Part shown: positions 8,704 through 18,297 of the stretch, one piece after another | How positions within the stretch are numbered: the first letter of the stretch is position 1 | Layout of the letters: each line of letters starts with the position of its first letter | NCBI GenBank assembly: GCA_050283925.1 | Contig: JBNOAI010000010.1 | Coordinates: 62,001 to 126,000, forward strand | Source: ZC4RG25 sp023428365 | Lineage (GTDB): Bacteria > Pseudomonadota > Alphaproteobacteria > Rhizobiales > Hyphomicrobiaceae | Reading direction: 5' to 3' | Length of the DNA: 64,000 bases | Made by a program: the position numbers and the translations under genes | Notes under the pieces: generated by a model | Database searches by the model: none | What the model was told of the DNA's origin: nothing | What the model saw: the letters and a program-made list of their open reading frames with translations, nothing else

Positions 8704-9747
8704 ATGACTGACGTTTCCTTCCAAAGTCGGAAGCCCAACATGTCGTCTCACACACGTTCTCGCCCACGCCTAGCTATCGTACTCGGTGATCCAAGCGGGA
8801 TAGGACCAGAGATTGCTGTTCGCGCTGTGTCGGAACTCAAGCTGTGGGAGCGGGCTGATATCACTCTCGTCGGCGGAAGGCAGGAGCTGGATGCCGCGAT
8901 TGATATTGCCGCTAACGCTGGCTCCGTCGTAGACCCCGGCGCGCTGCAGCACCTCCCATTTGTCGAGCACGGCGAAGACCTCCCGATCATTCCTCAAGGC
9001 GAACCATCGGCCACCGCCGGGCGCTATGCGTTGGCCAGCCTGTCTACAGCGATCGAACTCGCAAAGCAGAACAAGGTCGACGGACTGTGCTTCGCACCGC
9101 TCAACAAGACATCGCTGCATCTGGCGGGCATGACCCAGCCGGACGAATTACGCTGGTTTGCCGAGAAGCTGAATGTCACGGATCCCGTTTCCGAACTCAA
9201 CGCGCTTGAAACGTTATGGACCGTGCGGGTCACTTCGCATGTGCCGCATAAGGATGTTGCCGGGCTGCTGACCCGGGAAGGTGTCGCAGACGCGGTTGGC
9301 GTCCTCTACGAATCTTTGCGCCGCGTCGGTTTTGAAAAACCGCGCATCGCCGTGGCAGGTCTCAATCCGCATGCGGGAGAAAACGGGAATTTTGGGTCGG
9401 AAGAGATCGATATCATCGCGCCCGGTATCGCACTGGCGAAGGCGCGCGGCCTGATCGCCGAAGGGCCATATCCAGCCGATACGGTGTTTGTCCGCGCCAA
9501 GAACGGCGCGTTCGATGGCGTCGTCACCATGTATCACGACCAAGGCCAGATCGCGATCAAGCTGCTGGGATTTGATCGAGGCGTCACGGTGGCCGGCGGA
9601 TTACCGATCTCGATCACGACCCCGGCTCACGGAACAGCCTACGACATTGTCGGCAGCGGGCGGGCCAACACCGGCGCCATGCGGCGCGCACTGGACGTTG
9701 CCTGCCTTCTCTCCCATAAAGCTCAGCACGCAACTGCTGCGAATTAA
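8704..9747 (+). CDS. PdxA-family 4-phosphate dehydrogenase (PdxA2-like)
   Basis: A roughly 347-residue NAD-dependent dehydrogenase of the PdxA family. Family members oxidise 4-hydroxythreonine-4-phosphate (vitamin B6 synthesis), D-erythronate/D-threonate-4-phosphate, or terephthalate dihydrodiol (TphB). Diagnostic motifs are GDPSGIGPEIAVRA near the start, AGLNPHAGENGNFG, MYHDQGQIAIKLLGF and TTPAHGTAYDIVG; the histidines in these form the metal site. The start is uncertain: ATG at 8674, 8686, 8704 and 8740 share the frame. 8704 is used because the more upstream ones overlap the operator-like repeat. Its catabolic setting, with no other pyridoxine gene nearby, argues against a B6 role (inference). 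Confidence 0.8.
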   Translation: MTDVSFQSRKPNMSSHTRSRPRLAIVLGDPSGIGPEIAVRAVSELKLWERADITLVGGRQELDAAIDIAANAGSVVDPGALQHLPFVEHGEDLPIIPQGEPSATAGRYALASLSTAIELAKQNKVDGLCFAPLNKTSLHLAGMTQPDELRWFAEKLNVTDPVSELNALETLWTVRVTSHVPHKDVAGLLTREGVADAVGVLYESLRRVGFEKPRIAVAGLNPHAGENGNFGSEEIDIIAPGIALAKARGLIAEGPYPADTVFVRAKNGAFDGVVTMYHDQGQIAIKLLGFDRGVTVAGGLPISITTPAHGTAYDIVGSGRANTGAMRRALDVACLLSHKAQHATAAN

Positions 9748-9749
9748 CG

Positions 9750-11501
9750 ATGGCCAACGTCGCCAACAATAAACCGTCTCTCCTAGCGCGTATGTTCTCG
9801 CGCATGGATACAGCGACGCCGCTGCTGATTCTGGTCACGATCGCGCTGCTGATCCTGATTGTGTTGCCGTTAATAGCCCTGTTTCGCGAAGCATTCACCG
9901 ATCTCGACGGCAATTTTACGCTGTCGAACTTCTCGGCGGCACTTAGCGACAGCCGGAATCGTCAGGCAATCTGGAATACGATCGGGCTGTCGTTTGTGGT
10001 TGCAATGCTCGGCCTGCTGATTGGTGCATTGCTGGCGTTCGGGCTGACGCGTACGAAGATGCCATTCAAGACGATGCTCAACGCTGTCGTGATTATCTCC
10101 ATTATCAGCCCTGGCTTTCTGATCGCGTTCGCGTACGTGCTGCTGCTCGGCCCAAACTCGGGGCTGTTCAATGAAGCCTTGCGCGTCATATTTGGATTGC
10201 AAACGCAGACGGGGCCTTTGAATGTCTATAGCGCGGCCGGCTTTGTCCTCCTGAGCGTCCCGCTCGGAATTGGCATCACGATCCTGCAACTCACTCCGGC
10301 CCTCCAGAGTATCGACTCCAGTGTCGAAGAGGCCAGCCGCATCTCTGGCGCCGGCCCGATCGCGACATTGTTTGGCGTGACCTTCCGATTGATCTCGCCC
10401 GCACTCCTGTCGGGTTTCATCCTGACGTTCACGCTGACGCTGGCGACATACGGCACACCTCAGGTGCTTGGAATCAACGTCCTATCGATCGCCATTCGTC
10501 AATCGCTCCTCATTGTCGACGATATGAAGGAAGCATCCGTGCTGTCCGTTATCGCCACAGTGATCGCAGTGCTTGCAGTGGTTATGTATCGGAGCGCGAT
10601 TACAGCGCAAAAGCGCTACGAGACGGTCGGACAGCGCGGTGCGCGCTCCAATCTTTTCGATATCGGCCGCTGGCGGTATCTACTAGGCGGCCTTGTGATC
10701 CTCTACGGTTTGCTGGCCTGCGTCGTTCCCTATGGTGCGTTGATCTACGCATCTGTTCTGCGCGCGATATCCCACGGACCGGCGTGGAACAACCTGACAC
10801 TTGAGCACTATCGCGGGCTGATCGCCGACGACTTCACCCGCAATGCTCTGGTTAACAGTCTTATTCTCTCAGTCACATCAGCGATTGGCGTCATCATTCT
10901 TGGCGTCCTAGCCGGTTATATCCTGATCAGAACCTCGTCTCGTGCGCGCGCGCTGCTTGATTACATTGCCATTCTGCCCCTGGGGTTGGCAGGAACGGCT
11001 TTCGGCATCGCAGTGCTTGTCACTTATCTCAATCCGCCATTCCAGTTTCTCGGGCTGCCTGGAACACTGACGATCATCTGGCTTGCCTACGTCGCTCACT
11101 ACGTCTCCTTCGGGGTCCGCGGCGTGCAAACGGCCCTGATGCAGATCTCCACGGAACTGACGGAAGCTGCGCGGATGTGTGGAAGCTCGCGTTTGCAAAC
11201 CCTGTGGGATGTCGACGTGCCACTCATGACCGGCGCGATTATTTCCACCAGCCTACTCATTATCGTGCTGTGTTTTCCGGAATTGTCGATGTCGATCATG
11301 CTACGATCGGTCGATACGCAAGTTGTGGCAACAGCCCTTCTTGGTCGTTGGGAAGGGCAAGGTGGCCTCCAAAGTGCAGCCGCAATGGCAGTTTGTATGT
11401 TCGCACTAATTGCCATTGCCTTGGGCGTTATCTACGGCGCCCTCGCGCGACGCAGCAAAGCGGCTCGCAAATCAACCAAGGCGAACGCTCTAGGAGTGTA
11501 G
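9750..11501 (+). CDS. ABC transporter permease, Fe(III)-type, fused two-domain (AfuB/FbpB-like)
   Basis: A 583-residue inner-membrane permease with two tandem permease units, about 12 hydrophobic segments in all. Each half has an EAA loop: EEASRISGAGPIATLFGVTF in the first half and TEAARMCGSSRLQTLWDVDV in the second. This architecture is typical of Fe(III)/thiamine/phosphonate-type importers, where one polypeptide replaces the permease dimer. It starts 2 nt after the PdxA-like gene. The binding protein and ATPase genes follow. Confidence 0.87.
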   Translation: MANVANNKPSLLARMFSRMDTATPLLILVTIALLILIVLPLIALFREAFTDLDGNFTLSNFSAALSDSRNRQAIWNTIGLSFVVAMLGLLIGALLAFGLTRTKMPFKTMLNAVVIISIISPGFLIAFAYVLLLGPNSGLFNEALRVIFGLQTQTGPLNVYSAAGFVLLSVPLGIGITILQLTPALQSIDSSVEEASRISGAGPIATLFGVTFRLISPALLSGFILTFTLTLATYGTPQVLGINVLSIAIRQSLLIVDDMKEASVLSVIATVIAVLAVVMYRSAITAQKRYETVGQRGARSNLFDIGRWRYLLGGLVILYGLLACVVPYGALIYASVLRAISHGPAWNNLTLEHYRGLIADDFTRNALVNSLILSVTSAIGVIILGVLAGYILIRTSSRARALLDYIAILPLGLAGTAFGIAVLVTYLNPPFQFLGLPGTLTIIWLAYVAHYVSFGVRGVQTALMQISTELTEAARMCGSSRLQTLWDVDVPLMTGAIISTSLLIIVLCFPELSMSIMLRSVDTQVVATALLGRWEGQGGLQSAAAMAVCMFALIAIALGVIYGALARRSKAARKSTKANALGV

Positions 11502-11504
11502 GAA

Positions 11505-12554
11505 ATGCCCATCAATAAGAGAACCCTTTTAAAACTGACGGCGACGGGAGCGCTGATCGGTGCCACCTCCTTTGCTGGAATGGCGCCTGCCGTTGCGCAG
11601 CAGCCCGCGGAGGTCAACGTTTATACCGGCGTTCCCCGCGAGCAGGCTGAAACCGTTCTCGCCGAATTCGCCAAGAGCTACGGCAAGCCAGTCAAGTTCA
11701 ACGTGCTGTACGGTCCGACCGAAGAATTGATCGCGCAGCTCAATCTCGAAATTCGCAGCGGGCAACCGAAGGCGGATCTGCTTTGGCTCGATAAGCCGCA
11801 GCTACAGGCTTTGGGACGTCGTAACAAGAATCTCTTCGCAGAAGTCGAGTCCAAGCATTTCGACAGCCTTCTGAAACAGGTCAAGACAGATGACTATAAG
11901 CAGGTCATTCCCATCGGTCTTTTGCTGTATGTGATCAGCTACAATCGCGGCCAGATTCCCGACGCCGACTCTCCGAAGTCATTTGCCGACCTGCTCGACA
12001 AGAAATGGGAAAACAAGATCATCATGGCCAATCCGCAGAGTTCTGCGGGCGTGCATAATTTCTTCTGGATGATCACGCAACATCTCGCCGGCAAACCGCC
12101 GTTTGGATGGGACTACTTCAAGAGCCTCAATGCTCTGAAGCCGCAGTATGTCAGCGGCCATGGTCCGATCCGTGATCTTGTCGTCAGTGGAGAGCGCGCA
12201 ATTGGCATTCAGCTGTCATTTTATCTGACCGAGCCCATCAATCGCGGCGAGAAGGTCTGGTGGAACTGGGCAGCAGAAGGCGTTCCAACGGGGCAGATCT
12301 CAGCAGCGGTTATCGATAAGTCGAAGAGCCGCGACATCGCTCTGGCTGCAGCCGACTGGATGATCAGCCCGGAAGGCCAGGCCGTGATTGCCAAAGTCGT
12401 ATCTCTCGCGCCGGTCAATTCGACCGTTGACATCAAATTCCCGGATGGAAAGAAGACGTCCGATCTCAATCTGATCCCGGTCGATACGACCTACATCACC
12501 GAGAACCGCGCCGACATCATCAAGGGCTTCCAGGCTGCGATTGGCGCGCGCTGA
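11505..12554 (+). CDS. ABC transporter extracellular substrate-binding protein, iron(III) type
   Basis: A 349-residue periplasmic binding protein of the AfuA/FbpA-like family. A cleavable signal ends near VAQQPAEVNV (about residue 30); the basic start and a hydrophobic stretch are visible. The body starts EVNVYTGVPREQAETVLAEF, the usual opening of this family. Members bind Fe(III) but many bind organic ligands such as phosphonates or sugar phosphates; the neighbouring dehydrogenase and amidase make an organic ligand more likely here (inference). GGA lies a few bases before the ATG, immediately after the permease gene. Confidence 0.82.
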   Translation: MPINKRTLLKLTATGALIGATSFAGMAPAVAQQPAEVNVYTGVPREQAETVLAEFAKSYGKPVKFNVLYGPTEELIAQLNLEIRSGQPKADLLWLDKPQLQALGRRNKNLFAEVESKHFDSLLKQVKTDDYKQVIPIGLLLYVISYNRGQIPDADSPKSFADLLDKKWENKIIMANPQSSAGVHNFFWMITQHLAGKPPFGWDYFKSLNALKPQYVSGHGPIRDLVVSGERAIGIQLSFYLTEPINRGEKVWWNWAAEGVPTGQISAAVIDKSKSRDIALAAADWMISPEGQAVIAKVVSLAPVNSTVDIKFPDGKKTSDLNLIPVDTTYITENRADIIKGFQAAIGAR

Positions 12555-12592
12555 CACGACGGTCTAACGTCGGTCATAAGGGGAAACGTCAG

Positions 12593-12627
12593 AGTCTTTC
12601 CATCGTTCAAGGAGCGATGGGAAGACT
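12593..12627 (+). repeat. Intercistronic stem-loop between binding-protein and ATPase genes
   Basis: The left arm AGTCTTTCCATCG (12593-12605) and the right arm CGATGGGAAGACT (12615-12627) pair at 12 of 13 positions plus one G-U, with a 9-nt loop. No U-run follows, so it is more likely an mRNA-stabilising or processing hairpin that lets the binding protein be made in excess of the ATPase than a terminator (inference). Confidence 0.6.
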
Positions 12628-12645
12628 TTCGAGGAAGCAATAGAC

Positions 12646-13725
12646 ATGAGCAGGCTGTCACTGAAAGCGGTCCGGAAGGATTTCGGCCGGGTAGCCGCAG
12701 TTGATGGCGTTGACCTGGATCTGGCACCGGGAGAGCTGGTCGCCCTGCTTGGGCCGAGCGGGTGCGGTAAGACAACGACGCTGCGTATGATCGGCGGACT
12801 TGAGGCCCCGACGGGCGGACAGATCCTGCTTGACGGCCGTTTGATTGCGTCGGCGGACTCCGCGCTGCCACCCGAAAAGCGCGACATGGGCATGGTGTTC
12901 CAGAGCTACGCACTATGGCCACACATGACGGTTGCCGAAAACATTTCCTATGGCCTGCGAAAGCGGGGTGAAGCCAAAGCTACAATTGCAGAGCGTGTTC
13001 AAACGATGCTGCGGTTCGTGGAAATGATTGGCTACGATGGGCGCTATCCGAGCGAACTAAGCGGCGGCCAGCAGCAGCGCGTATCTGTAGCGCGTGCCCT
13101 GGCAACGCAGCCGAAGATCGTGTTGTTCGACGAACCGCTGAGCAATCTGGATGCGACGTTGCGCGAAACGATGCGTTTCGAATTGCGTCGGATTCATCGC
13201 GAGACTGGCCTGACCGGTATCTACGTGACGCACAGCCAAGAGGAAGCCTTCGCGCTTGGTGACCGTGTGGCTGTGATGCGCAGTGGACGCATCGAGCAGA
13301 TTGCGACGCCCTTCGAACTCTACGAACGACCTGCGACAGAGTTCGTTGCCCAATTCGTGGGCTTGGCGAATATCTTCGAGGGTACGTTAGCCCAGACATC
13401 CAACGGCACAGCGAAAGTTCGGCTCGATGACGGCGCTGAACTGCAGGCCCTTGTCTCCCATCCGGTCAAAGCCGGAGAAAAGGTCAAAGTTCTGGTCCGT
13501 CCGGAAAATGTGCGCATTGCGACGGACAATCTACCAGCCGTCGACAATCGTTTGCGTGGCATCGTCAGAGACACCGTTTTTTCGGGAGCTTTGATCGATA
13601 GCTTCATTTCATGTGGCGCTCATACGGTGCGTTTGCAGCAACTCGGCGGTCGGCGTCCAGCCATCGGTGAGGATGTCGATGTAACATTTGCACCCGAACA
13701 TACCGTGGTGCTGAGCACATCCTAG
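12646..13725 (+). CDS. ABC transporter ATP-binding protein, FbpC/PotA-like
   Basis: A 359-residue cytoplasmic ATPase for the importer at 9750-12554. Walker A (GPSGCGKTT), Q-loop region (MVFQSYALWPHM), signature (LSGGQQQR), Walker B (IVLFDEP) and H-loop (YVTHSQEEA) are intact. A C-terminal TOBE-like domain runs from about residue 245 (KVKVLVRPENV). The gene is separated from the binding protein by 91 nt containing the stem-loop. Confidence 0.88.
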   Translation: MSRLSLKAVRKDFGRVAAVDGVDLDLAPGELVALLGPSGCGKTTTLRMIGGLEAPTGGQILLDGRLIASADSALPPEKRDMGMVFQSYALWPHMTVAENISYGLRKRGEAKATIAERVQTMLRFVEMIGYDGRYPSELSGGQQQRVSVARALATQPKIVLFDEPLSNLDATLRETMRFELRRIHRETGLTGIYVTHSQEEAFALGDRVAVMRSGRIEQIATPFELYERPATEFVAQFVGLANIFEGTLAQTSNGTAKVRLDDGAELQALVSHPVKAGEKVKVLVRPENVRIATDNLPAVDNRLRGIVRDTVFSGALIDSFISCGAHTVRLQQLGGRRPAIGEDVDVTFAPEHTVVLSTS

Positions 13726-13735
13726 GTCTCTTGTC

Positions 13736-15115
13736 ATGACGATCAACCCAGCATTCCTAACCGCGTCGGAAGCAGCTGATTTGATCGATCAGGGTGAAGT
13801 GACACCGATCGATATCGTCGAAGCCAATCTTACGCAGATCAAAAAGCTCGATCCGGTTCTGAAGGCGTTTATCTGCCTTGACGAAGACGGGGCGCGTTGT
13901 CACGCTGAACGTCTGACTGATGAACTCCGGCAGGGTAAGCGACGCAGTCCGCTGCATGGCATCACGGTTGCCGTGAAGGATGTGCTGGACGTTGCCGGCA
14001 TGCGGACGACCCACGGCACGCGCGCGCTCAAAGACGCACCTCCGGCAACTGCGGATGCCGATGTGATCGGGAGACTTCGCGAGGCAGGCGTCATATTCCT
14101 CGGCAAGACAAATACACCGGCGTTTGCGGCTTACGCACATACGACCAATGCGCTGGTCGGAACCACTGTCAGTCCGTGGGACACCTCGCTCAGCAGCGGC
14201 GGTTCGAGTGGTGGTTCCGCTGTGGCAGTAGCGACCGGGATGTGCACTCTCGCGATCGGCACGGATCTCGGCGGATCGGTTCGCGGGCCATCCGCGTGGG
14301 CAGGCGTATTCGGCATCCGTCCGACCGCTGGCCGCGTTAGCAATCATCCGCACGGTTGGGTCGACGATACCATCGACGTCGTTGGTGCCCTGGCGCGCGA
14401 CGTGAGCGATCTCCGCCTGTGGCTGGATGCCGCTGAAGCGTGCACCGTCAAACCGCGGCAGTCACTGAAGGACAACCCTTCAATTGGTTATTCTGTAGAT
14501 CTCGGCGGAGCGATTGCTGTCGATCCGGATATCCGCGAAGTCTTCAATCGCGTGATCGATGATCTGCGACGTGCGGGCGTGCCGGTTACTGAAAAAGTGC
14601 CTGAAGTCGACGCAGCTCTAAAGGCCATCCGGCCGTTGCGTGCGTTGCGCGCCCTCGCGATGTATGCCGATGCTGATCTCGCGACCATCGCACAGGATAA
14701 CAAAAACCTCGCGCTATTCCTGGAACGCTCTCGTGGCATGTCAGGGCTTGAGCTTGCCGAAGGGGCCAGTCTGCGCACGCAGTCATGGAAGAACAACGCG
14801 GACTTTTTCGGCGACATTTCAGCGTTTCTCATGCCGACCGCTCAGTTTTCGGGAATTGCTTCGGATCGCGTTCAGCCGAAATCCGTGGGCGGACATAAGA
14901 TCGACGATCCACTGACTGCCTGGCATTCGACGTACATCGTCAGTGTGCTCGGATGGCCAGCGGTTGCCATCCCGTGCGGTCTGACCTCATCTGGTCGCCC
15001 GGTCGGTCTGCAACTCATCGGTCCTCGGGGCGCCGACACGCAATTGCTGCAACTCACCGAGAGGCTCTGCCGACGCGTTGGCTGGAGATGGAATCCGCCA
15101 CCCATGGCGATTTAG
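13736..15115 (+). CDS. Amidase-signature family hydrolase
   Basis: A 459-residue amidase-signature enzyme with a Ser-cisSer-Lys triad: the lysine is in VAVKDVLD near residue 81, the Gly/Ser loop is GGSSGGSAVAVATG near residue 157, and the nucleophile lies in GTDLGGSVRGPS near residue 180. It hydrolyses an amide to acid and ammonia. It starts 10 nt after the ATPase gene, so it is the last gene of the PdxA-like/importer operon and could act on the imported compound. GatA is unlikely because no gatB/gatC is adjacent and the genes around it are catabolic. Confidence 0.87.
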   Translation: MTINPAFLTASEAADLIDQGEVTPIDIVEANLTQIKKLDPVLKAFICLDEDGARCHAERLTDELRQGKRRSPLHGITVAVKDVLDVAGMRTTHGTRALKDAPPATADADVIGRLREAGVIFLGKTNTPAFAAYAHTTNALVGTTVSPWDTSLSSGGSSGGSAVAVATGMCTLAIGTDLGGSVRGPSAWAGVFGIRPTAGRVSNHPHGWVDDTIDVVGALARDVSDLRLWLDAAEACTVKPRQSLKDNPSIGYSVDLGGAIAVDPDIREVFNRVIDDLRRAGVPVTEKVPEVDAALKAIRPLRALRALAMYADADLATIAQDNKNLALFLERSRGMSGLELAEGASLRTQSWKNNADFFGDISAFLMPTAQFSGIASDRVQPKSVGGHKIDDPLTAWHSTYIVSVLGWPAVAIPCGLTSSGRPVGLQLIGPRGADTQLLQLTERLCRRVGWRWNPPPMAI

Positions 15116-15161
15116 GCGTCGTACTCGCATCGTGGATATGCATCACTCATCTAAGCGGTAA

Positions 15162-15929
15162 TCAGGCCGGCAAGGACCAGAATTCTGAGTTGCTGATCAG
15201 AGCCGATACCGCCTCCGCTGCGGCTTGCAACAGTTTATCGCCCTTCTCAGCGCTGGCCGTGCGCGGATCACCTATCACGCCATGGCTGGTCCGCGCCGCA
15301 AAAGACTGCCAGCGGTGCACGCCACCGCCAGCAACAACGCTGGCAATCTCCGGCGAAGTCGGGCCGATGGCGTCGGCAGCCTGGTTCATGTCGACGAGAT
15401 CCGGATGCAGGGCGAGCATCATCGATGTTTCGGCCTCGCAGGCGTGCCGCACATTGCTCTGGTGCTCCAAAATCTTTCCAAATGCTTCCGCCGCCAGCAG
15501 CCAATAAGTGGCGGTCGCGATGGGCGTCTGGAATTCAGGGGCGATGTCATTGACCGCAACTGTCAACGCTGCGACGTTCCCGCCATGTCCATTCAGAAGC
15601 AGAATGCGGCCAAAACCCTGCCGAACGAGCGAGCGGCAAATCCCTCGGATAATCGCGAAGAATTCCGGATAGTTGAGAGACAGCGTACCGCCGAGACTCA
15701 TGTGGTGCTCGGCCAACCCACTCCACACGACCGGACACACGATAGCCTTGCACTGCGCGCGACGCGCGGCGCGTCTCGCAATCTCACCGACGAGAACGGC
15801 GTCGACCATAGTGGGAAGATGCGGGCCATGCTGCTCGGTCGATGCTACAGGCACAATGGCGACGGCATTGTCCTTCGCCAGATCCTTGAGCTCCGCGGCT
15901 TTCAGGCGGCCCCACTCGACCTCAGTCAT
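15162..15929 (-). CDS. Creatininase-family amidohydrolase
   Basis: A 255-residue member of the creatininase/formamide-hydrolase family, whose enzymes open cyclic or simple amides using a dinuclear metal site. Metal-site motifs are visible: PVASTEQHGPHLP near residue 27, where the E and H belong to the conserved E-x-x-G-x-H-L type site; NGHGGNVAAL near residue 113; and a later CEAETSMMLALHPDLVD. The ATG overlaps the upstream ATPase stop (ATGA), making it the last gene of a GntR-importer operon. The substrate is unknown; family members include creatininase and mycofactocin-linked peptidases, and there are no mycofactocin genes here. Confidence 0.82.
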   Translation of the reverse strand: MTEVEWGRLKAAELKDLAKDNAVAIVPVASTEQHGPHLPTMVDAVLVGEIARRAARRAQCKAIVCPVVWSGLAEHHMSLGGTLSLNYPEFFAIIRGICRSLVRQGFGRILLLNGHGGNVAALTVAVNDIAPEFQTPIATATYWLLAAEAFGKILEHQSNVRHACEAETSMMLALHPDLVDMNQAADAIGPTSPEIASVVAGGGVHRWQSFAARTSHGVIGDPRTASAEKGDKLLQAAAEAVSALISNSEFWSLPA

Positions 15930-16717
15930 CTGGCTCTCCTCGTTCCCCTATCGCGTTCCAGGAGGCGATCCAAGAACACGCGCGTCCGTTCCATCCGCGG
16001 CGCGCTGAATATCTCATCGGGGTGCGATTGTTCGACGATAGATCCCCGATCCATGAACACGACGTCATCGGCGACATCACGCGCAAAACCCATTTCATGA
16101 GTCACCACAATCATGGTCATGCCAGCGTCTGCCAGCTCACGCATGGTTTTCAGAACCTCGCCAACCAGCTCGGGGTCAAGCGCGGAAGTCACCTCATCGA
16201 ACAACATCACTTTGGGCTGCATGGCCAGAGCACGCGCGATGGCAACGCGCTGCTGTTGTCCGCCCGAAAGACGGGCGGGATGAACATCGCGCTTCTCGGC
16301 AAGGCCGACACGCATCAGAAGCTCCATCCCAAGAGCGTCCGCATCCGAAGCCGCCATACCGCGAACGCGACGTGGCGCTAATGTGATGTTTTCGATGACC
16401 GTGAGATGCGGAAAGAGATTGTAGCTTTGGAAGACCATGCCAACTTGATCGCTGATGTCTTTCACTACCGCGGTCTCATTCAACGCCGACGTATCCTCCG
16501 TTCCGCGCGATGCCACCTGCCCATCGATCAGAATGCGACCAGCCTGAATTTCCTCCAGTCGCGCGACGCAACGCAACAGGGTACTTTTGCCTGAGCCACT
16601 TGGCCCGATGACGACAGTAACCTGTCCGGAGGAAACTGTCAGATTGACACGGTCGAGGACCGTATCCGCGCCGTAGCGTTTCACGACATCGTCCACGACG
16701 ACGAGCGGTTGGATCAC
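15926..16717 (-). CDS. Polar amino acid ABC transporter ATP-binding protein (GlnQ/HisP type)
   Basis: A roughly 263-residue ATPase with Walker A (GPSGSGKST), signature (LSGGQQQR), Walker B (VMLFDEV, with the ETSAL-type segment EVTSALDPELVGEVL) and H-loop (VVTHEMGFAR). These features, including the DPEL run after Walker B, are those of amino-acid importers. The GTG at 16717 is preferred over an upstream ATG because GGAG lies 7 nt before it and the longer form would overlap the permease. It drives the two permeases at 16728 and 18298. Confidence 0.87.
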   Translation of the reverse strand: MIQPLVVVDDVVKRYGADTVLDRVNLTVSSGQVTVVIGPSGSGKSTLLRCVARLEEIQAGRILIDGQVASRGTEDTSALNETAVVKDISDQVGMVFQSYNLFPHLTVIENITLAPRRVRGMAASDADALGMELLMRVGLAEKRDVHPARLSGGQQQRVAIARALAMQPKVMLFDEVTSALDPELVGEVLKTMRELADAGMTMIVVTHEMGFARDVADDVVFMDRGSIVEQSHPDEIFSAPRMERTRVFLDRLLERDRGTRRAR

Positions 16718-16727
16718 AGTTGAGCTC

Positions 16728-17393
16728 CTAAGCGCGACTGGCTGACATGCGCCGCTCAAGTGCGTAGAACACGAGGGCTATGGGATAAGTCAGGACAAAG
16801 TAGGCAATAGCGACGATGGTCAGCGTCTCGACCGGACGGAAGGTTTCATTGGCGATCAACTGGCCGACCCGCAGCAGTTCGGGTGTACCAATCGCCGAAG
16901 CTAGCGCAGTCCCCTTGATGAGATAAATGACGGTCGTGCCGGTTGGCGGTAGGACATTTCGCAGCGCTTGCGGAAGAATGACGAACCGCAGCGTATCCAG
17001 TTTGCCCAACCCCAGCACTCGCGCGGCTTGCCATTGCGTACGATCGATACCTGCAATTCCCGCCCTGAAGATCTCAGCGAAAAACGCCGCGATATTCAAT
17101 CCGAGCGCTACGGCGGCCGCGCCGAAGGCACCAAGATCATGCCCCGTCATCATCGGCAGCCCGTAGTATAGCCAGACGATCTGAACCAGCGGGGGCGTCG
17201 TGCGAAAGAACTCGATATACGCATATGCCGGCCAGTTCAGCAATCGCCTGCCGGACAAGCGGGCCAGGGCGAGAAGCAGTCCAACTACCGTTCCGAGACT
17301 GACGCTGAGAACACTCAGCCAAAGCGTCATCCACACGCCATTGACGAGGTCTGGCATGTATTCAACGATACGATGGAATTGCAGGTCGCCCAT
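16728..17393 (-). CDS. Polar amino acid ABC transporter permease
   Basis: A 221-residue permease of the His/Glu/Gln/Arg/opine family. N-terminal TLWLSVLSVSLGTVVGLLLAL, the family's FFRTTPPLVQIVWLYYGLP (near residue 65) and the EAA-like loop (QAARVLGLGKLDTLRFVILP, near residue 140) are clear, with about five membrane segments. It pairs with the permease at 18298, on the other side of the binding-protein gene. Confidence 0.87.
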   Translation of the reverse strand: MGDLQFHRIVEYMPDLVNGVWMTLWLSVLSVSLGTVVGLLLALARLSGRRLLNWPAYAYIEFFRTTPPLVQIVWLYYGLPMMTGHDLGAFGAAAVALGLNIAAFFAEIFRAGIAGIDRTQWQAARVLGLGKLDTLRFVILPQALRNVLPPTGTTVIYLIKGTALASAIGTPELLRVGQLIANETFRPVETLTIVAIAYFVLTYPIALVFYALERRMSASRA

Positions 17394-17410
17394 GGCCTAC
17401 TCCAACACCG

Positions 17411-18229
17411 TCAGTTGGCAGCTCGAATCTGCTCGGCAGTCATGAACTTCTTCACCAGCGCATCGATTTCCCCGGAATCCCGCATTTTCTTGGTGAAGGC
17501 GTCAACGAACTCTTTCATTTTCGCGTCGCCCTTGAAGTAGGCGTAACCGACTTTGCACGCGCGTATATCCAATGGCTTGTTGTGGCCCGGAACGATCTGG
17601 AGTTTGTCGCCGAATGCAGCGAGCGCCACGGTGGTCTGGATGGGCGTATCGAGCACGACGGCATCAGCGCGCCCAGCGACAACTTCCTGAATAAGATCGG
17701 CGGACGTCGACTGGCCGAATGCTTTGAGCGTGGCTTTCGGAGCTACTTCCTTGGCGACATTTTCCGACCACGAGCCTCCAGGGACCGCGAAGACGACTTC
17801 AGGACGGTTGAAGGCTTCGACGTTGGTCAAGCCTTTGGGATTGCCAGCAAGTGCGGTCAGTGTGGCGCCGATCGTGATATAGCTTTCAGAGAAGTCTACG
17901 ACTTCCTTGCGCTTGTCAGTGATGCAGATGGCGGGGACGATATCCCACTTCTTGCCCTCGATGCCTGCAACGGCGGTCGCCCATTCCGAATTGATAATGT
18001 TGAGTTTGACGCCAAGTTCAGAGGCCATGCGCTTCATCACCTCGACGTCCATGCCAACGTATTCGCCGTTGGGACGTGGCGAAATTAACGGCCGATAGAG
18101 CACACCGGCGACGCGCAACTCACCCCGCTGCTTGATCTCGTCGAGTACGCTCTGCGCCATAGCGGAACTTGCAAATGCCGATACTGTGAAAGCAGCGGCG
18201 ATCAGACATGACGAAATGAGATGACGCAT
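17411..18229 (-). CDS. Amino acid ABC transporter substrate-binding protein (family 3)
   Basis: A 272-residue periplasmic binding protein. The ATG at 18229 is chosen because GGAGAAG lies just upstream and it gives a normal Sec signal peptide cut after SSAMAQ; an upstream in-frame ATG would spoil the signal. The SBP family-3 opening (LDEIKQRGELRVAGVL), the PNGEYVGMDVEVMKRMA segment and the ITDKRKEVVDFSESY segment are present. Likely ligand: a polar amino acid or related small nitrogen compound, given the creatininase partner (inference). Confidence 0.85.
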   Translation of the reverse strand: MRHLISSCLIAAAFTVSAFASSAMAQSVLDEIKQRGELRVAGVLYRPLISPRPNGEYVGMDVEVMKRMASELGVKLNIINSEWATAVAGIEGKKWDIVPAICITDKRKEVVDFSESYITIGATLTALAGNPKGLTNVEAFNRPEVVFAVPGGSWSENVAKEVAPKATLKAFGQSTSADLIQEVVAGRADAVVLDTPIQTTVALAAFGDKLQIVPGHNKPLDIRACKVGYAYFKGDAKMKEFVDAFTKKMRDSGEIDALVKKFMTAEQIRAAN

Positions 18230-18297
18230 TTTACTTCTCCTGTTTCGCGGAAAATTACATCCGCTTTTGCTGACGCGACGGTTCGACTGCACGTTTC

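Noticed and set aside
15225..16100. 291-codon open frame on the plus strand
   Set aside because: Antisense to the creatininase-family and ATPase genes; no motif.
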